Below are positions 12,688 through 21,958 of a stretch of 23,650 nucleotides of DNA, in pieces. A program made the position numbers and the translations under genes. The DNA is taken from assembly GCA_034211115.1 (NCBI GenBank), contig JAXHTH010000233.1, positions 1-23,650 on the forward strand. Reading direction: 5' to 3'. The notes beneath the pieces are model-generated. The model was not told the origin of the DNA. It saw nothing but the letters and a program-made list of their open reading frames with translations, and ran no database searches. The DNA comes from JAXHTH01 sp034211115. GTDB taxonomy: Bacteria; Planctomycetota; Phycisphaerae; Phycisphaerales; SM1A02. The first letter of the stretch is position 1. Each line of letters opens with the position of its first letter.

Positions 12688-14532
12688 TCACGCCGCCGGA
12701 TAAAACGGGAAGAACACCGGCGCCAGCAGGGTGCATACGATCGCGAGCACGATGGTGATGGGCAGGCCGAGGCGGGCGTAATCGCCGAAGTGATATCCAC
12801 CCACGTTGTAGACCATCAGGTTCGTCTGGTAGGAGATGGGGGACAGGTAAGTGCTGCCGGCCGCGATCATGAGCGAGAAGACGAACGGCTCGGGGCTCAC
12901 CCCCAGGTCCTGGGCGGTGACCATGGTGATGGGGAACATGAGGACGGCCGTGCCGTAGCTGGTGACGAGCTGGGCGAAGATGGCGGTGAGGACGAAGAGG
13001 ACGGCGAGCATGCCCCGCGGGCCGAAGCCGGCGCAGAGCGACATGATCTGGTGGGCGATCTGCTCGGCCGCCTTCGTCTCCCGCAGCGCCGCCCCCATCC
13101 CCAGCGCCGCGCCGATCACGATCAGAACCTGCCAGTTGATGCTGCTGCGGGCGATGGTGCCCGTCAGGCAGCGGGTGCCCACCATGAGCCCGGCGCAGAT
13201 GAGGGCGCTGATCATGGGCGGGACCGGCGTGACTGTGAGCATCACGATGAGCAGGACGAGGATGGCCAGGGCGGTGCCGGCCCGCTCGTGACGGATCGGA
13301 CGCGCCCCTTCCACCTCCGACACGAGGTAGAAGTCGTCGCTGTTGCGGTAGGCGCTGACGAAGCCCGCGTGGGTCTCCAGCAGCAGCGTATCGCCGGGTC
13401 GGAGGACGATGTCGCCCACCTTGGCGTTGATCTGTTCGCCGTTGCGATGGACGGCGATGATGGCCGCGTTGTACTTGGTGCGGAACCTCGATTCGCGCAC
13501 GGTGCGGCCCACGAGCGGGGAGTTGTGCGCCACCACCGCCTCGACCAGCGCCCGCAGGCCGCGATTGACGCCGATCTTCTCGACCTGGTCGGTGTCCGGG
13601 ATGAGGCCGCGGATCTTGCGGAGGTCGACGACGGACTCGAGGATGCCGGCGAAGGAGAGGCGGTCGCCCGCCTCGATGCGCTCCAGGGGCGAGACGGCGG
13701 GGATCACCTTCCCCCGTCGCTCGAGCTTGGACAGGTACAGCCCGGGCAGGTGGCGCAGGCCCGCCTGCTCGATGCTCTGGCCCACGATGGGCGAGTCCGG
13801 CTGCACGATCATCTCCACCACGTACTGGCGGGAATCGATGACGCTCTCCTGCGCCGGCCGGCGCTCCGGCAGCAGCCACCGGCCGAAGATCATGATCACG
13901 GCCAGCCCGGCGATGGAGGTGGGAATGCCCAGGGCGGCGATGGCCCAGAACTGCTTCTGCGCCGAAGGCACGCGGATCAGGTCCGCCAGCCACCCCGACT
14001 GAGCCGGATCCTGAAGATACTGCACGTACAGCCCCATCACCACGATGTTGGACGCGGTGCCGATAAGCGTGATCTTCCCCCCGAGGATGGCGGCGAAGCT
14101 CAGCGGCATGTACAGCTTGGACGGGCTGATGCGGATCTTCCGCGCCCAGTCGTTGACGATCGGCAGGTACATGGCCACGATCGGCGTGTTGTTCATGCAC
14201 GCGCTCATGAGCGCCACGGGCGTCATGAGCCGGAACTGGGCGCCGGTGACGGATCGGGGCCGGCCCAGCAGCCGGCGGGCGATGATCTCCATGCCCCCCG
14301 TTTCCTGGAGTCCGGCGGCGATCACGAACAGCGACCCGATCATGATCACCGCGGGGTGGGCGAAGCCCTTGATCCCCTCCTCCAGGGGCAGGATCCCCCC
14401 AAAGAGCAGGTCCCCGATGAGCAGCAGGGTCAGCCCGCCGAACATGGCCACATCGAAGGAGATCCGGTTCGTCGCGAGGATCGCGATGACCAGGGCAATC
14501 GTGCCGAGCGTGTACCACGCTTCGAACGTCAT
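12688..14532 (-). CDS. SLC13/DASS-type permease with two RCK_C domains, possible sulfate transporter
   Basis: The 614-residue polytopic membrane protein consists of two pseudo-symmetric membrane halves (residues ~5-222 and ~418-612) around a cytoplasmic insert. The insert (~235-405) contains two TrkA_C/RCK_C-like domains, each with the 'SPLVG-x-T' start ('DSPIVGQSI', 'NSPLVGRTV') and the 'PGDTLLL'-type strand. Substrate/Na+ motifs of the family are visible in both halves: MNNTP (113-117) with GTASN (158-162), and TSYGT (524-528) with SYQTN (567-571). Permeases of this architecture include the SAC1/SLT sulfate transporters of algae and bacterial homologues of unknown substrate. The adjacent PAP-phosphatase-like gene, 120 bases upstream on the same strand, makes sulfate the best guess. 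Family is firm; substrate is inference. Confidence 0.9.
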   Translation of the reverse strand: MTFEAWYTLGTIALVIAILATNRISFDVAMFGGLTLLLIGDLLFGGILPLEEGIKGFAHPAVIMIGSLFVIAAGLQETGGMEIIARRLLGRPRSVTGAQFRLMTPVALMSACMNNTPIVAMYLPIVNDWARKIRISPSKLYMPLSFAAILGGKITLIGTASNIVVMGLYVQYLQDPAQSGWLADLIRVPSAQKQFWAIAALGIPTSIAGLAVIMIFGRWLLPERRPAQESVIDSRQYVVEMIVQPDSPIVGQSIEQAGLRHLPGLYLSKLERRGKVIPAVSPLERIEAGDRLSFAGILESVVDLRKIRGLIPDTDQVEKIGVNRGLRALVEAVVAHNSPLVGRTVRESRFRTKYNAAIIAVHRNGEQINAKVGDIVLRPGDTLLLETHAGFVSAYRNSDDFYLVSEVEGARPIRHERAGTALAILVLLIVMLTVTPVPPMISALICAGLMVGTRCLTGTIARSSINWQVLIVIGAALGMGAALRETKAAEQIAHQIMSLCAGFGPRGMLAVLFVLTAIFAQLVTSYGTAVLMFPITMVTAQDLGVSPEPFVFSLMIAAGSTYLSPISYQTNLMVYNVGGYHFGDYARLGLPITIVLAIVCTLLAPVFFPFYPAA

Positions 14533-14652
14533 GGCCGTATTATCGTCCCACGTTCGCCATCACATGCAGGGTTTGCCCGCCCAAGGGTGAACTCGTCCAT
14601 CCGGCCGCCGGCGGGGGCGGGGGGGCGATTCGGCGCCCGTTTGATCGTCCTC

Positions 14653-15690
14653 TCAGGCCGGCGCGTCGATGCCGAGTTCCCGGATCGCGGCGATGATCCG
14701 ATCGTGCAGGCCCGCCGCGGTGCAGACCACCCCGCGGTTGGCCTGCAGCTTCCGCCCGTGCGTGAAATCGAGGGGGGCGCCGGTGATGTCGGTGATCACC
14801 GCCCCCGCCTCGGAGGCGATCACGCTGCCCGCGGCGTGGTCCCAGATCTTCTCCACGTAGTCCGCCCGGCGGGGCAGCCGCAGGTACGCATCGGCCTGCC
14901 CCCGGGCCACCACCGCGTACTTGCACTGGCTGTCCAGGCGCACCGGGGCGTTCGTGCTCCCCAGCGCCTCGATGATCTGTGCGCTCTGGGACTGGTTGGA
15001 GTGCTCGGCCTCGACCGACTCGCAGACGCGGACGGGCCGCTCGCCGTCGAAGGAAGCGGCGCGGACCGGTCGCGGCTCGGCGCGGGGGTCGGCGTCGGCG
15101 AACTCCCACGCCCCGGCCCCGGCGACGGCGGCGTAGATCACCCCCGCCTCGTCCGCCTCGTCCAGCGGGCGATCCTGATCGAGCGGCAGGTTCGGGCACC
15201 CGATCACCCCGAGCACGACGCGGCCGTTCTCGATCCGCCCCAGGGCGATGGCGTACTGCTGGCCGCGGAGGAACCCCTTGGTCCCGTCGATGGGATCGAG
15301 GGCCCAGTAGCCGCCGCCCGTCCCGTCGTGATCGCAGCGATCGATCGCCTCGAGCACGTCACCGACCGAGGCGTCCTCGCGGACGATTCGCGCGGCGTCG
15401 ATCACCGCCTCGAGGACGGGGGCCTGCTCCGGTTCGCGCAGCGCGCCGGCCTTCTCTTCGCCCACGATCAGCGTCTTCTCGTCTTTCGCCAGCAGCTCCA
15501 TGGCGATGACGGCCTGGACGGCGAAGTCGGCCACCGTCACCGGGGAGCGGTCATCCTTGGTGATCTTCTTGATGCGTTCCAGCCCGCCGCGGTCATGCTG
15601 GACGCGGCGGGCGACGCGGCAGGCGCCGGCCACCGTCGCCAGGGCCGCCTCCAGCCACGGGTGGGTCCGGTTGAGGGAATCTCTGTTCAT
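14653..15690 (-). CDS. 3'(2'),5'-bisphosphate nucleotidase-like enzyme (HAL2/CysQ type, inositol monophosphatase superfamily)
   Basis: The protein has 345 residues. The lithium-sensitive phosphatase metal sites are all present: the 'SPVTVADFAVQ' segment (49-59), G-E-E (77-79), DPIDGT (132-137) extended to 'WALDPIDGTKGFLRGQQYA' as in the HAL2 branch, and WDHAAG (283-288). Presence of 'DDRSPVT' and 'LGVIGCPNLP' favours PAP phosphatase (pAp to AMP, clearing the by-product of sulfate assimilation and sulfation) over inositol monophosphatase. Length is that of eukaryote/plant-like HAL2, longer than E. coli CysQ. GAGAGGA precedes ATG 15690. It probably heads a short - strand operon with the SLC13-type permease. 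Confidence 0.88.
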   Translation of the reverse strand: MNRDSLNRTHPWLEAALATVAGACRVARRVQHDRGGLERIKKITKDDRSPVTVADFAVQAVIAMELLAKDEKTLIVGEEKAGALREPEQAPVLEAVIDAARIVREDASVGDVLEAIDRCDHDGTGGGYWALDPIDGTKGFLRGQQYAIALGRIENGRVVLGVIGCPNLPLDQDRPLDEADEAGVIYAAVAGAGAWEFADADPRAEPRPVRAASFDGERPVRVCESVEAEHSNQSQSAQIIEALGSTNAPVRLDSQCKYAVVARGQADAYLRLPRRADYVEKIWDHAAGSVIASEAGAVITDITGAPLDFTHGRKLQANRGVVCTAAGLHDRIIAAIRELGIDAPA

Positions 15691-15790
15691 CGCGTCCTCT
15701 CAGCGCGGCCGCGGCCGCGGACGGATCGTCAAAGCCGCATCATATCGCCGACCGCGCCGGGCCGCGGATTCGGGACCGCGCGGCGCAAGG

Positions 15791-15820
15791 GACGCGCCCG
15801 CGAAAAGACGCAGGCGCGTC
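15791..15820 (-). terminator. Hairpin terminator after atpA
   Basis: On the - strand GACGCGCC (15820-15813) can pair with GGCGCGTC (15798-15791). An inner alternative GACGC-GCCT-GCGTC (15820-15807) is followed directly by TTTT (15806-15803). It marks the end of the ATP synthase transcription unit at atpA. Confidence 0.6.
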
Positions 15821-15869
15821 GGGAGGGGGGTGATGGGGGTGTTCGCCGGTCGGCCCCCGGGCGGTCGCC

Positions 15870-17426
<1,557 letters not shown>

Positions 17427-17443
17427 GGTCGTGATTCCGGTGG

Positions 17444-17478
17444 GGCTTTTGGCTCTTGGCTATCGGCTGTTGGCGAGG
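17444..17478 (-). repeat. GGCTNTT heptad array upstream of atpA
   Basis: On the + strand the units are GGCTTTT, GGCTCTT, GGCTATC, GGCTGTT, GGCGAGG: five imperfect 7-base units in the SIMPL-atpA gap, 18 bases from the atpA start. On the coding strand it reads as AGCC-ending heptads. It is the same kind of structure as the arrays at 547, 893 and 5423 but with a different sequence. Confidence 0.65.
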
Positions 17479-17560
17479 GGCCGTCCCATGCGCCCGGTTC
17501 GGGCTTGCCTCTTCGCATCTCTTCGAATCACATTTCACTTCGCTTTCGGCATCACCCCCG

Positions 17561-18328
17561 TCATTCCTTCGGCGCGATCTCGTAGACGATGGTGACGTTG
17601 GCGGTGACGGAGACATCGCCGGGCGTGATGGGCGGCGCGCCGCCCGCGCGGGCCGCCATCCGGCCCGGAGCGGCGACATCCATCTCCACCGGACGAATGG
17701 GCGTGTAGTCGACGTTGACGGCGAGGATGCGGACGAGCTTCAGTCCGGCCGCCTCCGCCACCGTCGCCGCGTCCTCCGCCGCGTGCTTCGTCGCCTCCTG
17801 AAGCGCCTCGGCCCGGTATCTGCGCTTGTCGGAAAGCTCGAAGGCGGTGATGTCGACGGTGTTGGCCCCCGCGTCGTTGGCCGCGCCGATGATCTCGCCG
17901 GCAAGGTCCAGCTTCTGCGTCTTCACCGTGACGCTGTTGTTCACTTCGTAGCCGATGATCTGCGGCCGCCAGTCCGGCGCCGGCTGGCGCGGCCGGCGTG
18001 AATACTGCGGCCGGATGCGGAAGCGACCGGTCTGGTACTCATCCTCGCCCAGGCCGACGCGCTGCATCGCCTTGACCACCGCGTTCATCCGATCGTTGTT
18101 CTCCTGCAGCGCCTCGTCGGCGTCGCGGTTCTCGGTGACCACGCCGATGCTGAGGCGCATCTGGTCGGCGGGCTTCTCCAGCTCCGCCTCGCCGCGCACG
18201 GTCAGCTTGGGCGTGTCCTCGAGCTTCAGGCCACCGTCCATATCGTCCTCATCGTCGTCCGCGATCGCCGCGGCGGAGAGCGAGAGGGCCATCGCCGCGA
18301 TGAGCAAAGAACCGAGCCGTCGTCTCAT
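17561..18328 (-). CDS. SIMPL (DUF541) domain secreted protein inside the ATP synthase cluster
   Basis: The 255-residue protein has a signal peptide at 1-23 (hydrophobic core, 'SAAAIA' before an acidic DDDEDD run), and the rest is a SIMPL/DUF541 domain (~40-252). Recognisable segments are 'LTVRGEAELEKPADQMRLSI', 'VVKAMQRVGLGEDEYQTG', 'YEVNNSVTVKT', 'RRYRAEALQEATKHAAEDAA' and a closing 'VSVTANVTIVYEI'. SIMPL proteins are periplasmic or outer-membrane associated and poorly understood; some relate to oxidative stress or oligomeric channel-like assemblies. The start overlaps the atpH stop by ATGA and has a strong AGGAGGT site within atpH, so it should be translated together with delta. That makes it part of the ATP synthase operon, between delta and alpha. 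The family is well supported; any role in ATP synthase biology is speculation. Confidence 0.88.
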   Translation of the reverse strand: MRRRLGSLLIAAMALSLSAAAIADDDEDDMDGGLKLEDTPKLTVRGEAELEKPADQMRLSIGVVTENRDADEALQENNDRMNAVVKAMQRVGLGEDEYQTGRFRIRPQYSRRPRQPAPDWRPQIIGYEVNNSVTVKTQKLDLAGEIIGAANDAGANTVDITAFELSDKRRYRAEALQEATKHAAEDAATVAEAAGLKLVRILAVNVDYTPIRPVEMDVAAPGRMAARAGGAPPITPGDVSVTANVTIVYEIAPKE

Positions 18329-18930
18329 GATTCACCTCCTTCATCGATGATTTGCTGGACGCGATCCGCCACCGCCGCCATCCCGGTCGTCATCAGGTTC
18401 TGGCGGAAGCGGCGCAGGCGGGCGGCCACCGAGCCGTCCATGAGCTGATCGCCCACCCGCAGGGTCAGGCCGCCGATCATGGATGCATCGGTGTGGGCGT
18501 GCAGCACCGGCTCCTTCTCGAGCACCTCGCCGATGCGCCGGCCGATGCGGCGCAGTGCCTTCTCATCTACCTCGACGGCGGTGTAGACGTCCACGTCGAT
18601 CCGGCCGTGCGCGGCCTGCACCATCTCCTCGTACGCCTCGCCGATGGGATCCAGGTGCCCCAGCCGGCCCTTGTTGTTGAGCACGAGGAGGAACCGGAGC
18701 ATGAGGTCGGTGATGCGGTCACGGAAGATGCGTCCCAGCACGTCGCCGCGCTTGTGCTTCTCGATGATGGGCGAGGCGAGGAACTCGCCGAACCCGGGCT
18801 GCGCATCGGCCAGCGCGCGAAGCTGGTGCAGCTCCTCGCCGAGCTCGACGATCTTCTCCAGCCCGCCGGCCTCCTCGGCCAGCTCGTACAGGCTGCTCGC
18901 GTAAACCTCGGCCAGTGCGTCAGTGTGCAT
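18325..18930 (-). CDS. atpH: F1F0 ATP synthase subunit delta
   Basis: The product has 201 residues from ATG 18930 ('MHTDALAEVYASSLYELAEE'); a longer frame starting at 18960 would add ten residues encoded by repeat DNA and is rejected. The N-terminal six-helix bundle and the C-terminal signature 'ASMIGGLTLRVGDQLMDGSV' with 'RLRRFRQNL' are typical of delta/OSCP, which joins the b-subunit stalk to the top of F1. The gap to atpF is 172 bases, long for this operon, and is filled by repeats. The gene end overlaps the SIMPL start by four bases. Confidence 0.93.
   Translation of the reverse strand: MHTDALAEVYASSLYELAEEAGGLEKIVELGEELHQLRALADAQPGFGEFLASPIIEKHKRGDVLGRIFRDRITDLMLRFLLVLNNKGRLGHLDPIGEAYEEMVQAAHGRIDVDVYTAVEVDEKALRRIGRRIGEVLEKEPVLHAHTDASMIGGLTLRVGDQLMDGSVAARLRRFRQNLMTTGMAAVADRVQQIIDEGGES
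18331..18340 (-). promoter_or_regulatory. Strong Shine-Dalgarno of the SIMPL gene, inside atpH
   Basis: On the - strand AGGAGGTGAA (18340-18331) lies just before ATG 18328. The atpH stop and the SIMPL start share ATGA (18328-18325). This supports both the start choice and translational coupling. Confidence 0.75.
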
Positions 18931-18933
18931 GAT

Positions 18934-18973
18934 CAAACGTCGGAACGTCCAAATGTCCAAACGTCAAAACGCG
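18934..18973. repeat. Octamer array next to the atpH start
   Basis: CAAACGTC, GGAACGTC, CAAATGTC, CAAACGTC, AAAACGCG: five imperfect 8-base units end 3 bases before the atpH start codon. They occupy the place where the ribosome binding site should be; none is visible. Confidence 0.7.
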
Positions 18974-19011
18974 GAGCAGAGAGGCGAAGAGGCAAGCCTG
19001 GTCGGGGACAC

Positions 19012-19048
19012 GGGGTGCCACGGTCAGCGAGCGCAGCGAGTCGACCGT
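19012..19048 (+). repeat. REP half-element within the ATP synthase cluster
   Basis: GGGGTGCCACGGTC, then AGCGAGCGCAGCGAGTC, then GACCGT. It matches the REP element next to the RAYT gene at 23452-23491 and the left halves of the BIMEs at 22766-22862 and 23517-23611. The ACGGTC/GACCGT arms replace ACGGCC/GGCCGT elsewhere, a compensatory pair. Confidence 0.85.
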
Positions 19049-19065
19049 AGGGACCATCACTCCCC

Positions 19066-19097
19066 GATCCCATGATCCCATGATGCCTCGATGCCCT
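19066..19097. repeat. Octamer array next to the atpF stop
   Basis: GATCCCAT, GATCCCAT, GATGCCTC, GATGCCCT: four imperfect 8-base units just downstream of atpF. Confidence 0.6.
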
Positions 19098-19102
19098 CCC
19101 CA

Positions 19103-19630
19103 TCACTGCTCCTTCACACGGCCCAGCTCGCGGAGGGACTCCTCGACGAGGCGCTGCTGGTCCTCGACGGAGATCTCGCGCTGGAGGATTTTCCCCGCGA
19201 GGGTGGCGGCGAGGGAGGCGGCCTCCATGTGCAGCTCCTTGATCGCCGCCAGCTTGGCGGCGTTGATGTCCTCGCCCGCCCGCCGCTTCATCTCCGCCAG
19301 TTCCGTCTCGTTGCGCTTGCGGAGCTCCTCGGCCGCGGACTTGGCATCGTCCTTGGCGCGGGCGATCATCTCGCCGGCCTCCCGGCGGGCCTCGGCGAGG
19401 GCGCGCTGGTACTCGTCCTGGGCGGCCTTCGCCTCGGCTCTCGCCTGTTCGGCGGCCTCGATCTCGCCCCGGATCTTGTCGGCGCGATCGTTGAGCCCGC
19501 CCACGATCTTGGGCCACACCGTGGCCCGCAGGATCAGGTAGAAGATCACGAACACCACGATCGAGGTCAGCGCCGGCAGGAGCTGAACCGCGACGGGGTT
19601 GCCGCCTTCCGCTGCCAGGAGAAGAGACAT
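19103..19630 (-). CDS. atpF: F1F0 ATP synthase subunit b
   Basis: The product has 175 residues from ATG 19630; GTG 19636 is in frame but would leave no room for the AGGTG ribosome binding site. One TM helix is at ~19-39 ('PALTSIVVFVIFYLILRATVW'), followed by a long charged helix rich in A, E, K and R (~45-160), the right-handed coiled-coil stator that links subunit a to delta. Length and layout are standard for bacterial b. There is one b gene only; no b' copy is seen here. Confidence 0.93.
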   Translation of the reverse strand: MSLLLAAEGGNPVAVQLLPALTSIVVFVIFYLILRATVWPKIVGGLNDRADKIRGEIEAAEQARAEAKAAQDEYQRALAEARREAGEMIARAKDDAKSAAEELRKRNETELAEMKRRAGEDINAAKLAAIKELHMEAASLAATLAGKILQREISVEDQQRLVEESLRELGRVKEQ

Positions 19631-19727
19631 GTTCACCTCGGGCAGAGCCGTTGATGCCTTGCCGGCGGCGTGCGCGGCGCGGCTCCGCCGCCTCGGGCGG
19701 GAGCGGGCCGCCGGCCGTCGGCGTTCG

Positions 19728-20105
19728 TCAGCCGGCGAAGATGGCCGCCAACAGGCCCACCACGACCGCGAAGAGGGCCACGCCCTCGACGAGGGCGGCG
19801 GTGATGATCATGTTCGTGCCGATGGGGCCGGCCATTTCCGGCTGGCGGGCGATGGACTCGACCGCCCCGCCGCCGATGCGGCCGATGCCCAGGCCGGCGC
19901 CGATGACGGCGAGGCCCGCGGCGAGGCCGGCGCCGATGCCCAGCCCGTACCCGCTGCCGCCCTCGCCCTTGGCCTTGGTGATCTCCACCTGCGCCGCCTC
20001 CTCGGCGGTCATGCCCTCTTCCTCCGGCTGGGCCGCCGCCGGCTGGGCCGTGGCCGCCAGAAGCGCGAGGAACGCAATCGCCAGCATGGCAATGAGATTC
20101 TTCAT
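19728..20105 (-). CDS. atpE: F1F0 ATP synthase subunit c with N-terminal signal-like extension
   Basis: The protein has 125 residues, against the usual 70-90. Residues ~53-125 are the two-helix hairpin. Helix 1 is Gly-rich (GIGAGLAAGLAVIGAGLGIG), the polar loop is RQPE (87-90), and the ion-carrying Glu is E107 in 'AALVEGVALFAVVVG'. The residues that mark Na+ binding (Gln in helix 1, Ser after the Glu) are not seen, so protons are likely. Residues 1-~26 look like a cleavable signal peptide ('MLAIAFLALLAATAQPAAAQ'), followed by an acidic stretch to ~50. The extension is the odd part; the c-subunit identity is firm. Confidence 0.94.
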   Translation of the reverse strand: MKNLIAMLAIAFLALLAATAQPAAAQPEEEGMTAEEAAQVEITKAKGEGGSGYGLGIGAGLAAGLAVIGAGLGIGRIGGGAVESIARQPEMAGPIGTNMIITAALVEGVALFAVVVGLLAAIFAG

Positions 20106-20218
20106 CGTCCTAGTCCAGTTCTCCGTTCGCGGCGCCGACGCGGCGCCGACACCTCAGTGAAACATCCAGAAACCGGCGTGGGGAACACGCATCCACCCGC
20201 GCCCGGCGAAACTCTCCC

Positions 20219-21178
20219 TCATGCCGTCACCGCTTCCGCCTCCAGGTCCAGCTCCGGCTCCGGCTCGTGCTCGCCGTGATGCGAAAGCTGGCTGATGAAG
20301 ACTGCGGTGAGGAACATGAACACAAACGCCTGCAGGAAGGCGACGAACAACTCCAGGAAATAGATGGGCACCGCGAACGCCCCGGAGACGATCGACACCC
20401 CGAAGAAGGCCCAGTAGCTCTGCAGCCCCTGGTAGGCCATCAGGCCGAAGAGCATCAGCGTCGCCACCAGCGTGTGGCCCGCGAGCATGTTCGCGAACAA
20501 TCGGATCGCCAGCGCGCAGGGCTTGATGAGCATCCCCATGATCTCCACGGGAACCATGATGGGAAACAGCCACCACGGCGCGCCGCCCAGCAGGTGATGC
20601 AGCCACCCGCCGATGCCGAGCTGCCGGATCCCGTGCGCCTGGATCACGAGGAACGAGATCAGGGCCAGGCCGGCGTTGATGGAGAGATTCCCCGTGGCCG
20701 TCCCCCCGACCACCGCCCAGTGCGTGCCGTGCTTGAGTTTGAACGACCCGCCGATGATGCCCTGGATGTCCAGCAGGGGCACGAGCCCCAGCAGGTTGTT
20801 GATGAGGATGAAGAAGAAGAGGGTCATGAGGTAGGGCAGGTACGCCGCGGTGTCATGCCCCAGCAGGGGTCGGAGCATCCGGTCCCGCAGCGTCTCGACC
20901 ATCACCTCGACGAGCTGCCCCGTCCGGTGGCGCGTGATGTAGCGATCGTTGCCCTCGCTCTCCCGGCCGGTGGCGATGGCGCGGGCGGCGACGCGGAGAG
21001 CCAGCATCGTGAGCAGGCCCGCGATGAGCAGCGTCACCATGTGCATGGTCAGGATCGGCGAGCCGAGGACTGTCCAGTGGGCCGTCTCCTCGAACAACGC
21101 CTCCTCCCCGCCCACGAGCGGCCGGTCCAGCACGTGACCGAGCGGGTTGATCGTGTCGCCGGCGGCGAGGAGGAACAT
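20219..21178 (-). CDS. atpB: F1F0 ATP synthase subunit a
   Basis: The 319-residue polytopic protein has the essential arginine R226 in 'ALAIRLFANMLAGH' and the E276/Q283 helix in 'FLELFVAFLQAFVFMFLTAV', the half-channel residues of subunit a. N-terminal hydrophobic helices include 'ILTMHMVTLLIAGLLTMLAL', and a polar loop lies at ~62-110. The C-terminus adds an acidic tail with a His cluster (~300-319: HHGEHEPEPELDLEAEA). It starts 7 bases after the AtpI-like gene stop and is followed by atpE after 113 bases. Confidence 0.96.
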   Translation of the reverse strand: MFLLAAGDTINPLGHVLDRPLVGGEEALFEETAHWTVLGSPILTMHMVTLLIAGLLTMLALRVAARAIATGRESEGNDRYITRHRTGQLVEVMVETLRDRMLRPLLGHDTAAYLPYLMTLFFFILINNLLGLVPLLDIQGIIGGSFKLKHGTHWAVVGGTATGNLSINAGLALISFLVIQAHGIRQLGIGGWLHHLLGGAPWWLFPIMVPVEIMGMLIKPCALAIRLFANMLAGHTLVATLMLFGLMAYQGLQSYWAFFGVSIVSGAFAVPIYFLELFVAFLQAFVFMFLTAVFISQLSHHGEHEPEPELDLEAEAVTA

Positions 21179-21185
21179 GCCCTGA

Positions 21186-21662
21186 CTACTCCGTTGACGG
21201 GCGTGAAGCAGGCGTCCCGGGTGCGGTCGACGGCTCCTCCGCCGGCGCCGCTCGCTTCACGTGCGAGCCATACACCCGGACCAGGCCGGCCAGTCCGGCC
21301 CAGAAACTCGCCACCAGGCACAGCCACGTCCCGATGGCCTCTCCGAGGGACGCGAAGTATAGCACCAACCCGCCCAGCAGGGTGAGGGCCGTCTGCAGCA
21401 GCGTCCCGGCCAGAAAGACGAACGGCCAGCGGATGAGCGGCCGTCGGCGCCAGGGTCCGATGGCGAGCATGGAGATGACCGCCGCCGACGCCGCCGCCGC
21501 ACCGGCGAGCAGGGCGCCGAGGGCCGTATGAGTTTCGCCGCTGATGAGCAGCGTCGCGCCGGCCCAGACGGCGCCGACGAGCAGGCACGCGGCCGCGGGG
21601 AGAACGAGCAGTCTCGCGGTGGGAAGGGCGATGGTGAGATCTGCTTTATACCCGCTCATCAT
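21186..21662 (-). CDS. AtpI-like small membrane protein
   Basis: The product has 158 residues from ATG 21662 (ATG 21659 or 21683 are alternatives). Four hydrophobic segments are visible: 'LLVLPAAACLLVGAVWAGA', 'ALGALLAGAAAASAAVISML', 'WPFVFLAGTLLQTALTLLGG' and 'AIGTWLCLVASFWAGLAGLV'. A basic loop (GPWRRRPLIR) and a hydrophilic, Pro/Ala-rich tail complete it. Sequence similarity to AtpI is not readable by eye; the call rests on size, topology and position between an atpZ-like gene and atpB, where atpI normally lies. AtpI helps assemble the c ring. The gene overlaps the end of the atpZ-like gene by about 17 bases. Confidence 0.7.
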   Translation of the reverse strand: MMSGYKADLTIALPTARLLVLPAAACLLVGAVWAGATLLISGETHTALGALLAGAAAASAAVISMLAIGPWRRRPLIRWPFVFLAGTLLQTALTLLGGLVLYFASLGEAIGTWLCLVASFWAGLAGLVRVYGSHVKRAAPAEEPSTAPGTPASRPSTE

Positions 21663-21951
21663 CGCCGCCTTTCGCCTCGTCATTCTCCGTCGGCGGGGGC
21701 GCCTTCCGAGTGTATTGACGCTGCGCCTTCAGGGCCGAGCGGATGAACTCGGCCAGGCCGACGATGACGCCGGCGATCGTGCCCACGATGAGCAGGACGG
21801 GCTTCGTGTTGAAGATGTAATCGCCCAGCAGGCCCAGGAGCACGCCGGCCACGATGTGGCTGGCCAGCTCGACGCCCATTCCGCTCAGACGCCACATCGG
21901 GCTGGGAGGGTCTTTTCGCTTCGATCCGGATCGGCCGCGCCACGGGATCAT
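21646..21951 (-). CDS. AtpZ-like F0F1-ATPase-associated protein
   Basis: The 101-residue protein has a basic N-terminus (1-22), then two TM helices in the pattern 'GVELASHIVAGVLLGLLGDY' and 'PVLLIVGTIAGVIVGLAEFI', and a hydrophilic tail. This two-helix hairpin, with GD between the helices, is the AtpZ/'ATPase gene 1' pattern found at the head of many atp operons, where AtpZ works with AtpI in ring assembly or Mg2+/Ca2+ handling. It is the first gene of the cluster. An extended -10 box ends 7 bases before the ATG, suggesting a leaderless mRNA; later in-frame ATGs have no ribosome binding site. Confidence 0.82.
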   Translation of the reverse strand: MIPWRGRSGSKRKDPPSPMWRLSGMGVELASHIVAGVLLGLLGDYIFNTKPVLLIVGTIAGVIVGLAEFIRSALKAQRQYTRKAPPPTENDEAKGGDDERV

Positions 21952-21958
21952 GCCGCGC

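Noticed and set aside
15691..15869. Hidden atpG or atpC remnant after atpA
   Set aside because: The 179-base gap holds a hairpin and GC-rich sequence with no recognisable subunit residues in any frame.
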